Shown here: positions 32,912-42,397 of the stretch, one piece after another
Position numbering within the stretch: position 1 is the stretch's first letter
How the letters are laid out: each line of letters starts with the position of its first letter
NCBI GenBank assembly: GCA_031841125.1
Contig: CM063111.1
Span: forward strand, 39,568,955 to 39,632,954
Origin: Acanthococcus lagerstroemiae
Taxonomy: Eukaryota > Arthropoda > Insecta > Hemiptera > Eriococcidae
Direction of reading: 5' to 3'
DNA length: 64,000 bases
Position numbers and translations under genes: made by a program
The notes under the pieces: generated by a model
Seen by the model: the letters and a program-made list of their open reading frames with translations, nothing else
The model's database searches: none
Told to the model about the DNA's origin: nothing

Positions 32912-33014
32912 AGAAGAAGGAAAAGTGAATTGGCACACCCTACAAAAGGAATATTACCAAGTTCACTCACACTCTAAAATGGACACTAAACATGAGAAAG
33001 TAGAATGTTTTACC

Positions 33015-33970
33015 TAAGGTGCAGTGGGGTAATTGCAAAATCAGCTGTTGGAGGCGAAGAAACATAATATTTGACCGCGGCATCTATTGGTACCTACATT
33101 AAGGCACATCTATTCCTTATATACTCACCCGGCCTGAACATTATCAGTGCGCTCGTTTGTTCTGTGGAAATGTTTTTATCATCACATGTCGAAATCACTC
33201 CTAAGTGAAGTGGAGGTAGTTGTTTTTCAAAACGGCCGAAAGTGTATCCAGTGAAATTATTTTGAAAAGACATTTATCTGTTAATTATCACAAAAGATTC
33301 AAGTTTAAGGTAAGACCATTGATTTTGAAAAATTTTAATTACATTGCCGGAAATATGTGTTTTTGCATTTACCCCAAGGAAAAGTCATGCTGGGGCGATT
33401 GCAAAATCAATACAATTTTGCATTTACCCCAACAATTTTTTAAAATGATTTTTAGGTTTAAAACGGTCCGAAAATACCGTTAAGATAATCGAAATTTTGT
33501 ATTTTCTAATAAAATACATTTCTACTTATGATAAATCATCATTTTTTAAATCTTTAGCTTAATTTTGTTGTTTTTTTAATTAAAAATTTTTTTTACTCCA
33601 CTGAAAAATTTCTTCTCACGTAGATTACTCCTAGAAATTTTGACCGAACGAAGCTTATGAATAGATCAAAAGTTAGTAAATTTCATGTAGAATACCGTGA
33701 GATGGTCAAAACTGCAAAAAAATAAGGCCTCGCAAAAATAATGTACACCCCATGATGGGGTAAATGCAAAAACGTGATTGAAAAGTTTCAAAGTTCCACT
33801 TGTCCAAAAAGTTGTGAATTTATTGGTACAAAATTTTCCCCACTAAAAGAGAACCCCTCAAAGTATGTGTGACAGAAATTTGATGTTGATTGGTGCCATA
33901 GAATGGTCACAGTGAGTCGGCAAAGTGTCACTAATCAAAAAGTCGTTTGCAATTACCCCACTGCACCTTA
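33015..33970. mobile_element. 956-bp element with perfect 25-bp terminal inverted repeats
   Basis: The left end, TAAGGTGCAGTGGGGTAATT followed by GCAAA (33015-33039), and its exact inverse at 33946-33970 bound the element. If the outermost TA is the target duplication, a Tc/mariner-type origin is possible; a hAT-like reading starting at CAGTGGGG is the alternative. The interior repeats the words TTGCATTTACCCCAA and GGGGCGATTGCAAAA, related to the ends, and has no transposase. It begins 12 bp after the target duplication of the Penelope-like element. Confidence 0.85.
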
Positions 33971-35005
33971 CATAATATGATTTTAAACTTATACTTCCAG
34001 GCTTTTCAAAACTTATTCCAACTTCATCATTTCACTGTACTTGACTCCTTGATGCCCCCCCCCCTCCTCCTCCATCTACTCACCAATAGTCACATTCCTG
34101 ACAGCTCCCGAGTTAATATTGGTTATTTTTACTTTTTTTACTTAACTTAGATAAGTAGGTATTTAGATATATATCAATCTAATTTTGTACCAGGAATTTT
34201 ATATTTGAAATAAGGATAAGTGAATAAACTTATTTATCAATCATCAGTCATGTTGTTGTTTCGCCATCTTACGTCCATTTTAGATTTTATGTACATTTTA
34301 CATTTTACACGTGTTTTATGTAAAAAGAAAACACGTGACTGTTTCTTAACAGCACAATGTTATACCTTATACGCAAATTGTTGACTGTTGATATACACAC
34401 GAGTACATGATGCGAGGCCTACTCTGTAGTAGGTACCCAGCAAACTGTCATGGGTGTAGCCAGGTGGGGGAGGGGGAAACCTGGGGGCACTTGCCCCAGT
34501 AGACAGAGGCTAAAGTTATATTGTAGTGTGCATTACTCGACATTAATAGATACTTCAGCCGTAAAATGATTTAAAAAACCTATGTTTTACAAAAATGCCA
34601 CGCATTTTTGCAATTATTTCGATAAATATGTTCTCTAAAAAAAAAGTTGAATGAAACCTTTTTATAGAAAATTTAACAAGGAACATTTTATGTCCTTTGC
34701 ATTTTGGTCCTAAATTGAATATTTTTTTAGATAACTGCAATTTAACTAGTAAAGATCGGTTATGAAAGAAAAAGTGATAAAAGCTACGTTTCTTGAAACT
34801 TTCGCACATTTTTGTGACTATCTCGGTAAATATGCGTTCTAGAGAAATGTTATATAGGATCTTTTTTATAGAAAATTTAACAAGAAATATTTTATGTTAT
34901 ATGCATTTTGGTTCTGAAGTTGATATGTTCCGAGATATTCGCTTTTGTAAAATCTCAGTATTACACATAAGTTCAAGGTCAAAGCGCCACGAGTTCATGA
35001 CCTCA
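33971..35005. other. no recognisable gene; old tandem duplication and one hAT-like end
   Basis: The words GTTTxACAAAAATG/TTTCGCACATTTTTGTGA, ATTTCGATAAATATG/ATCTCGGTAAATATG, TTTTTATAGAAAATTTAACAAG and TTTTATGTxxTxTGCATTTTGG occur in order both at 34580-34720 and at 34795-34925 (period about 210 bp). At 34448-34500 GGTGTAGCCAGG and CACTTGCCCCAG resemble ends of a short hAT-type element. Confidence 0.45.
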
Positions 35006-35009
35006 GATT

Positions 35010-35244
35010 GAGCACAAACTAACATTTGACTCCAAACTAAACTGGCTACCACACATAAAAAACCTAAAACATAACTGCATAGAGACACTCAATCTACTCA
35101 AAATGATCAAAAACAACAACTTCGGACCTAACACAATCACACTACTCCAACTATACCAAATACTCATCCGCTCTAAACTCGACTACGGAGCCATCATATA
35201 CTACAGAACAGCACCAAAAGCAAATGCTCAACTACTGCAAACTG
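35010..35244 (+). pseudogene. jockey-like LINE ORF2 fragment, first part
   Basis: Reads LTFDSKLNWLPHIKNLKHNC, IETLNLLKMIKN, ITLLQLYQILIRSKLDYGAI and IYYRTAPKANAQLLQT, matching the post-RT region of jockey-type LINEs (LTWxPHIxxL..., LLxLYxxLIRSKLDYGxxxY). The frame breaks at 35244; its in-sense continuation is at 36524, so 35245-36523 is a secondary interruption. Confidence 0.85.
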
Positions 35245-35940
35245 TGGTATCGTAACTCCGATGTTCCCGAAATACTCAACGTAGCACTCCTATCGGAAAA
35301 TCCGATAAAGTGCGAGTTCCTATTTTTCTTTATTTTCGTTCCTCCATAAACCAGTTTATTCCTGTTTTTCTTCCATAATTCTATTACGTCATATTTTCCT
35401 AATATTACCGACCTTTCTTTTCCCCATCCTTTCTTTTTAAAAACTCCTTGTCCAAGAAGACTCAACGATGGGTATTTGGCGGAATATAGAAGGAAGTGCG
35501 TTTCTGACGATGATCGAGTAAAGGTCTCGTAATTGGAACGATTTAAAAACCCTGCTGGAAAATCGAAGAGTGATTGTTCTCGCAGTTAAGTTTTTCTTCG
35601 CGGTGTTAAAAATTACCGTAATCGATACCAGACCGTTGCCTATTGTCTTTTGAGGCTCGTTTCTACCGTCTCCGACATTTAATTTTTCATCTCTCGCCGA
35701 TCACAAGAAGCTTTGTACGTGTGTTCCCTGGGGAGGACGTCCATCTTTGCTACGTGGCCACGAGATCCAAGTACGCGATACTTCTCACCGTTCCAGCACG
35801 CATTCGCCTCCTAACCTAACGGAAGGATTCTCTGAAACGTTATTTCCAACGACGACCATTGTATCGTTATAATTTTTATTTCTCGCTGATAGGTATACGT
35901 GTTTGTATCATCTAGTATCGGGCGTACCATATTATTCCAG
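35245..35940. other. interrupting DNA, partly CpG-rich
   Basis: This stretch separates two parts of the jockey-like LINE. From about 35560 to 35860 it is CpG-richer and looks single-copy, with CCTAACCTAACGG at 35812-35822. No element ends or coding domain could be assigned. Confidence 0.35.
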
Positions 35941-35941
35941 A

Positions 35942-36335
35942 TTTTTTTTTTTTTTTTAAATTATTTATTTATTAAAGATTTTTAATATCCTAGAAGGACT
36001 ATAATCTTAAATTTATGTGTAGGTAGTAAATAGGTATATGCTGATTACGAAGACACGCTGAAGTTGACTCCGGTTTGGGTTATGAATTTGTGGACGAGGT
36101 TGAGGGCAGTCTGATTGTCAGTTAGTATTATTTGGAGGTTGTTTGGTAGTTGTCAGTTCGTTCGTATTTTTGTGTATTTTCTGCAGTCAAGTAGTATATG
36201 TCTTACTGTTAGTTGTTCGTTGCAAGTTAGACATTTCGGTGGTGGTTCTGTTTTCAGGAGGTGTGAGTGGGTCAAGGTTGTATGTCCTAGTCGCAATTGG
36301 TTAATAGTAGTTTCTAGTTTGCGTTGATTTTCAAC
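35942..36335 (-). pseudogene. second, inverted 5'-truncated copy of the jockey-like LINE 3' end
   Basis: On the - strand this reads RLGHTTLTHSHLLKTEPPPK, CLTCNEQLTVRHILLDCRKY and VHKFITQTGVNFSVSS, followed by a 3' UTR and a poly-A tail (the T16 run at 35942-35957 on the + strand). It is nearly identical to 40960-41345 in opposite orientation. The reading is less damaged than the + strand copy, in which deletions break several of the same codons. Starting only at AATCAACGCAAACTAG, it is a typical 5'-truncated LINE insertion. Confidence 0.85.
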
Positions 36336-36523
36336 GTTCAGATACTCTTCCCGTTGAGTTACCTCGCACTACATCGAAACTCCTGCAAGCTCGTTGTCGA
36401 ATCCCCCACACCTTGTGATTCCTCTTGCTTGAGCTAGTCGAGAGTGACACGGTGGTGGTCCCCCCCCCTGTGGTGTTATTCCATCCCAAATATATGTGCC
36501 CATTTCTCGGTTACCACAAAACA
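36336..36523. other. interrupting DNA with C8 run
   Basis: A short stretch between the truncated LINE copy and the resumption of the + strand LINE; no feature could be assigned. Confidence 0.35.
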
Positions 36524-36827
36524 GTACAAACCATAGGACTAAGCACTGCCATTGGAGCATTCGTAACTACCTCTACAGTAAGCCTACAAAGTCTAAGCAA
36601 TGAACCACCAATTGAAACCAGAACCAAAATACTAACAAACAATTACTGCTCTAAGATAATCGCAAACAGAGAACATCCGTCACAAAACTTACTGATTAAA
36701 CAACTTACCTCCCAAGAACACAACCAAAACAATAAAGTATACTATAGATACGCAAAACCTAAAAACCCCACTCAACAAATAAATAACAAGTAGGTACATA
36801 AAACAATGGAATCACGAATGGACCGTA
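36524..36827 (+). pseudogene. jockey-like LINE ORF2 fragment, middle part
   Basis: In sense continuation of 35244: VQTIGLSTAIGAFVTTSTVS, LQSLSNEPPIETRTKILTNN and YCSKI, matching the jockey-type series RxATGAFxTSPxxSLxxExxxPPLxxRRxxL. A hAT transposon is inserted at 36836. Confidence 0.85.
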
Positions 36828-36835
36828 CAACAGAA

Positions 36836-39800
36836 CAGGGGTGCTCTCAGCCCCCAGAGTCACTGAGGAGTTCGCGAGTTCCCCCCATTTTTTCACCCCC
36901 CCCCCCGGAAAAATAATTTTAATTTGAGGCGCCTACAATAATTTGTTTATCATGCTCCCAAAATTTATTTTCACTGTTATATCTCTCAGATTGAACATTC
37001 TGATTAGTGATTCTAATATTTAGAATATTAATCTTGACTCTTAGTCCTAGATGCCTACCCGTAGTATGTTAAGTACATCTTGGAAATAAATCAATAAATC
37101 ACACGAAAATAAAAATCCGAGGAAATTATAATACTAAAATGGTAATAAATTTATAATTATGATGCCGACAATGATGATACACAAAAAAACACAATAGTAA
37201 TAGGCGAAGAAAAGGAGAGTAGAATAATTTTTTGTATGAAGTTTGTAACAAATATAAAAATAATAAAAAACAGTATAAACTATTTTTTTTTTCAAGAGTT
37301 TAGAATAATAATTTCTTATACCTTAGACTTTTTGTCGCGATTTTATCGATTATAACTTGGTTGCTAATATCATCCAGAACATCTTTTTCTGATGCTAATA
37401 TCAACATCGACGACATATAGGGATCAAGCATCGTGCTGCGGAGGTAATTTTTCACTATACGATGTTTCGACAGGGCTCTTTCTGCTGAGCAACTGGTTAC
37501 AGGTAAAGTGATGAGGATTTTGTACAAAGCCCTCAGATAACCATATGATGACAATTGAATTATTAAACGAAATGGCTTTGTGAATCCTCTGATTAGCCAG
37601 GCACTTTCTGGCTGGTCTTCCTTTTCAGATTCTTCCTCTTCTTCATCTTCCTTTTCCATCTTTTGAAATTCCTCTTCATTCTCTATTTCCATCAGCGTCG
37701 TTGTGGTTGGCCGAATTAAGTCGGACACATTGACGTCTTCGCACATAGCTGAATAAATCTTCTTGAAATCGTTGTATTCTTCAGCAATTTTATGAGAGTC
37801 CAAATTATACATCTCACACAACTCTTCAACATCCTTGGATTTGATTTCTTTTAATTCCTGTAATATGTTTTGTCGGTAAAAAAAATTCATTTGTTGTATA
37901 CAAGTTAAAGTTGAATCTGTAAAACGTTCTGACATCTCCATCAGAATACGGTCTATTACAATGTAGTATACATCTATTTTGAATTTTTCCATTTTTTCAA
38001 TGTGAAGAAGACCATCGTCATCATCATGTGTACCCATTTCGTCAAAAAATCGTTTTCTCATCTTCTTCCTCTGTATCTTCGGAGCAGTAGAAATTTTATT
38101 TCGAACGCACATTTCTAATATTGAATCTTTAACTTCATCAAATTCCCTATTGTCTTCTCGAAATTTTTCCAATCGTTTCTTAGTATCAGAAATGATTATT
38201 GAAGCTGCACCTAAATCAACGTCAACTCCTTGCAGCACCGATGTAATAGGCCTCAAAATTGAAAAGAGTTTCATGCAAATTTTCAAACCAGCAATAAAAT
38301 CAACTGTCAATATGTGATTTAGAAGACCTGTGGCTTTCACTCTGGTGTATCCGTAGTTGATTTTTCATCTTTTTTAATAATTTCCAAACTAGCAACTATT
38401 TCTTCAAAACAATCGTTTATTGTGCTAGTAGCTGCTGGTCGGCTAGACCATCGTGTAGTGGAAACTCGTTGTAATCGTCGTTTACTCAAATGTAGAGTAT
38501 GTTTTCTTTCACTTGCATCCTTCAAAACTTCAGTGAAAATATATAATGTCGCTTATGTCCACTCATAAACACGTACAGTTCTTCAGATATTCCAAAATGA
38601 TTCCCCATAAATATACTATTTTCTAGTGCTCGTTCAATAACCAATGAAAACCGATGAGCATAACACCAAATGTAAATAGCGGTTGAATGACCTTCATCTT
38701 CGATTTGAGCTTCTTGAATAAGAGTTTTCATGCCTTTTGCTGAACCGCGCATATTAGCTGCCCCATCATAACTCTGACCAACAACGTTTTTTAGATCTAA
38801 GTGACATTCATTCAGGATATCCTTGCATTTATCAGCCATCTCCTTTCCACTATTTCCACCTAAAGTGAAAGCCCCAACAGTTCGTTCAACTGGTTTATCA
38901 GAAGTAATACTAGAACCTACACCTTCCACACTCTCTATGTAGCGAACAAGGAGTACAACTGTTTCCAATTTATTACAATCTTGAGTTCCATCAGCAATAA
39001 TAGAATACTTTCCAATTTTCTTCATTCGATCAACAATAGCTTGAAGCACCATTTCTTTCATCGTAGTTACCAAAGTTAAAACGCTTCTATAGGCCAGAAA
39101 ATTCACTTGCATTTTTGATTTTGTTGGATCACTTCTCACTTCTTGAATTTTAAGAAGATATATGACATGGCATCAGCATTATACTTTGACAATAAAACGA
39201 ACAAATTGAACAATTTTCCTTTCGTTGATTTGGAATTCCGCAGAGCCAACATTTCTCTACTTAAATAACGGCAACAATCAATAACAACAGAAAGTACTGC
39301 TCTATGATGTTGCACTAAGTAAGTTTGTTGAAGAGCCAAATCACGATCTATTCTCTGTTTGCCAGAAGCCCATCGAATAACAGCCATTTCACTTTCTTTA
39401 TGAAGAGAAGAATCCTCATGAGATGGAATATCTCTACAAGATCAAACAAAATTAAGGGGGAAAATAAAGAAAAGGAAGTACGGTACAGGTTATAGATAGA
39501 TTATTAAATCACATAGAAGATAGAAGGATATATGTGATTACCATTACCTTGAAGCATTATGCCAAGCATCAGCACCATAACCATCAATAGCAAATTTTTT
39601 ACAATTCTTAGTAGATATATTGCTGGGAATGCCAAACAGGACGCATGGTAGACAAAAAAGCGAGCGTTTTTTGGGACTGTACACCACCCATTTTCGCAAT
39701 TCTTTACAGCCATCTGGAGAATACCTGAACTTCCAATTGGCACGTGCAAAGTCATCAGTGGGCAAACTCATCAATTCTTTTTTCTGCAATAGTAAATTGA

Positions 39801-40905
39801 TAGTTTCTGGCGATAGTTTTTTGAGCAGCGTAATCTGATATATCGACGACAATTTCTGTTTCAATATCACTGAGAAAATTGAAATTAAGAATTAAGTTAA
39901 GACGACGTGACGACCTAATAATTGTTTCAAATTTCAGGAAAATCCAAAAATGTCATAACAGGTATAATACATACTCTTTACTGGAATTTGTACTTGTGGC
40001 AATTTGAAGAGCCTCAGTTACCTCCATAAACTCAATTTCAGGTTCAGCTTTCGACATTGAAGGAGAAGCTTTCGATGTTGAAGGAGAGGTTCATGTGCAT
40101 GTAGGCCATGTTCAACAACTGGGGTAGGTCTAACTTCACTTTCATGAACTTGATCAGCTGCAGTAATGGGCCTCCATGCGTTTGAGCCCTTCTCTTTTAC
40201 CGCAACAGTGACTTTTTTGATGACGGATCCGCGATTAAATAACACTGCGTGTTTCGACCGACAGTGTTCGGTCCACTTATCACTCCGAATTAAAGCATTG
40301 CATAGGAGTTCTTTGCAACGGTACTTGAAAAGTTTGCCAGAAGGCATGATTACAAAATAATGAAAACTACTAGTCTACAAGTCTACTACAACACAATGAC
40401 AATCGATGATGAATCAGAAAATTTTGTTTACAATTGTTAGGAGTTACCATAATTTCTAATTTGTTTATCAATGATAACAGACCAGATAACGAGACATCCG
40501 TCTGCCGTGACGGCGTGACGCCGTGTCACGGGAGAAGAGCGTATATTCATGGCAAACGATCCGAAACCGAAAGAATGGGTCTCTATTGTAATATAATCTT
40601 AGACCCATTTTTTCGGATCGTTTGCTATGGATATATGCGTTTCTCCCATCTCCCATGGCGATGGCGCGGCAGACTTGGTACTTGCTTATTGCTGAGAATA
40701 TCGATCTATCATTGACCAATAACCATTAACCATTAGGGATTAGGATACCTAAGGATAACGTGCAGTAAGTTTGAGTAACGAGAGTTTTATTTCTAGTTTT
40801 ATCATTTGAAGGATAATTTTTGGGAAAATCCAATTTTTTCATCTTCCCCCCCTAGAATTTATTTGAGGAGTTACTCCTCAAGAAAGTGCTCTCAGAGCAC
40901 CCCTG
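36836..40905 (-). mobile_element. complete autonomous-type hAT transposon, 4070 bp, 8-bp TSD
   Basis: The ends CAGGGGTGCTCTCAG (36836) and, inverted, CAGGGGTGCTCTGAG (to 40905) are typical hAT termini. The target duplication CAACAGAA is perfect at 36828-36835 and 40906-40913. Removing the element restores a continuous jockey-like LINE sequence across the site. The right end also has an internal GTGCTCTCAGAGCAC palindrome. The transposase gene occupies 37300-40347 on the - strand. The subterminal regions contain C/G-run-rich sequence and AT-rich DNA. A short diverged inverted pair near 40490-40690 (GTGACGCCGTG..., CGTATATTCATGGCAAACGA / TCGTTTGCTATGGATATATG) lies upstream of the gene. Confidence 0.95.
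37300..40347 (-). pseudogene. hAT transposase (TTF-type zinc finger / DUF4371 / dimerisation domain), frameshifted
   Basis: Transcribed right to left. Exon 1 (40347 to about 39975) has a Cys/His motif (CKELLCN...HCRSKH). Likely intron about 39974-39871, ending in TTTTCTCAG. Exon 2 (39870-39549) carries the TTF-type finger region: LPTDDFARANWKFRYSPDGC, LFCLPCVLFG. A second intron, GTAATG to TTGTAG, spans 39548-39434. Exon 3 (from 39433) holds MAVIRWASGKQRID, then YSIIADGTQDCNKLETVVLL, VVGQSYDGAANMRGSAKGMK and IYIWCYAHRFSLVIERAL (the DUF4371 RNase H-like core), and ends with ITLPVTSCSAERALSKHRIV, KNYLRSTML (dimerisation). Frameshifts near 39160, 38525 and 38340 break it. It would bind its own terminal repeats and cut DNA in the nucleus. 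Damage is light. Confidence 0.92.
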
Positions 40906-40913
40906 CAACAGAA

Positions 40914-41350
40914 CAACAAATTGCGCAAAATCAAAAACCACATATACCACTGGAAAACAATCAACAAAATCAACGCAAACTAGAAACTACGAGTACTATT
41001 AACCAATTGCGACTAGAGGACATACAACCTTGACCCACTCACACCTTCTGAAAAAAGAACCACCACCGAAATGTGTAACTTGCAACGAACAACTAACAGT
41101 AAGACATATACTACTTGACTGCAGAAAATACACAAAAATACGAACGAACTGACAACTACCAAACAACCTCCAAATGATACTAACTGACAATCAGACTGCC
41201 CTTAACCTCGTCCACAAATTCATAACCCAAACCGGAGTCAACTTCAGCGTGTCTTCGTAACCAGCATATATGTATATAAAGTATACCTATTTACTATACA
41301 TAAATTTAAGATTATAATCCTTCCAGGATATTAAAAATCTTTAATAAAAT
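40914..41350 (+). pseudogene. jockey-like LINE ORF2 C-terminus and 3' UTR
   Basis: Continuation of the LINE after the hAT insertion: a Gln/Asn-rich stretch (NQQNQRKLETTST), the PPKCVTCNEQLTVRHILL segment with its Cys motif, and VHKFITQTGVNFSVSS before the stop. Small deletions and TGA codons break the frame. The 3' UTR shares TTTAAGATTATAATCCTTCC and ATATTAAAAATCTTTAATAA with the inverted copy at 35942-36335, ending in a short A-rich tail at about 41345. Confidence 0.85.
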
Positions 41351-42395
41351 AAAAAGTGCAGCCTTCTGGTCACTAACGACTCCGGACTAGAGCAGGTGAG
41401 GTGAAATTCGCGCAGCAAATTCCGCATGCGGCGAATAGCGAACGCGGCGAGCGTCCGCACTGTACGCGGCGCGGTGCCTTTGCAGCCCAATTCGAATACC
41501 CGACGCATTACGCAACGGTACGAACTGGCGGCGAGCAATCGATACTAGGTGAAAGGGACGTAGGTCGAATGACGTGGACCAGCCAACAGATCTATGTTTT
41601 TCTTTTTGAATAATTAATGACGAAAGGCTCAGGAGCGAACAACCTCTTATGGCTTATTCATCGCGCTGCACGGAGCGCTGCGCAGTATACCAGTCCGGTC
41701 ACGCCAAGCCAAGCCGAGCCAAGCAAAGCCGGTGCCGGCGGTGTGCTGTACGTAATCGGAAACCCTAAACCTGGAAACCCCCGTGATATCCCAGCGTTTT
41801 ATCATTTTTCACAATCAGAGCTCCAGCTTAGCCGCAGTTACAACCGAAAATGGATTTTTTTTTTCTTATTCGGATGCAGAGCGAGGGTCGGCTGTAATTG
41901 CGACCGCGGTTCCCGAATTACGAGCGCATGTAGTTCAAAAACGAAGGAGGAAAATTAATCGCGTAATTTTGACCGTTCTTGCGACGCGAAAGACTGGTCG
42001 GACAGAGGGTTCCCGAATTGTGGGCCGAATGTTCGGAGGAAGAATACTGAAGCAGCAGTAATAAAGAAACTGCGGACGTCTGAAAATCGATAACATAACG
42101 TAAATAATTCGACCTGAAGTATGTTTTCAACGTCGGAATAATTTATGATCGAGGAAAGAGCGAAAGACAGGTCGGAAAATCTACAATGTGTGCCTGAGTC
42201 GCTGTTTATCTGTGTGTATATACATACAAATATCTCTCATACGCTGTGACACCAGCACAGCAAAACGTTATTCAGGCACCAGTATATATGTGCTAATCAA
42301 ACGCCACTCCTAGTGGCACCATGCAAGTTTCAGGTTAAATTAAGTCATTCTGGCACCATGCGCTGTTGCCGCAATTGTAGATGATCAGTATTTTC
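41351..42395. other. CpG-rich single-copy block
   Basis: From 41380 to about 42100 the DNA is much richer in CpG than its neighbours (GCGGCGAGCGTCCGC, GCGCGGTGCC, CGCGCTGCACGGAGCGCTGC). Short frames on both strands have no family resemblance. It could be a CpG-rich promoter or untranslated exon; no splice-site pair or core promoter is decisive. Confidence 0.3.
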
Positions 42396-42397
42396 TC

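Larger units (their letters stand above)
31275..32990 (+). mobile_element. Penelope-like element, 1716 bp, with inverted partial pLTR and 12-bp TSD
   Basis: The element is flanked by a perfect 12-bp direct repeat CATGAGAAAGTA at 31263-31274 and 32991-33002. Near each end lies a roughly 40-bp inverted repeat (left 31275-31314, right 32912-32957) containing GTAGGGTGTGCCAATTCACT in one orientation on the left and inverted on the right. Right of the right arm a 33-bp tail follows before the duplication. An inverted partial terminal copy at the 5' end, a short 3' tail and a variable-length duplication are typical of Penelope-like elements. The body encodes RT and GIY-YIG domains (31319-32620) and carries a hammerhead-like motif just before the right arm. 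The 5' part of the polymerase gene is missing. Confidence 0.93.

Noticed and set aside
37620..37680. Acidic Glu-rich run as a separate gene feature
   Set aside because: It is a low-complexity stretch within the hAT transposase frame.
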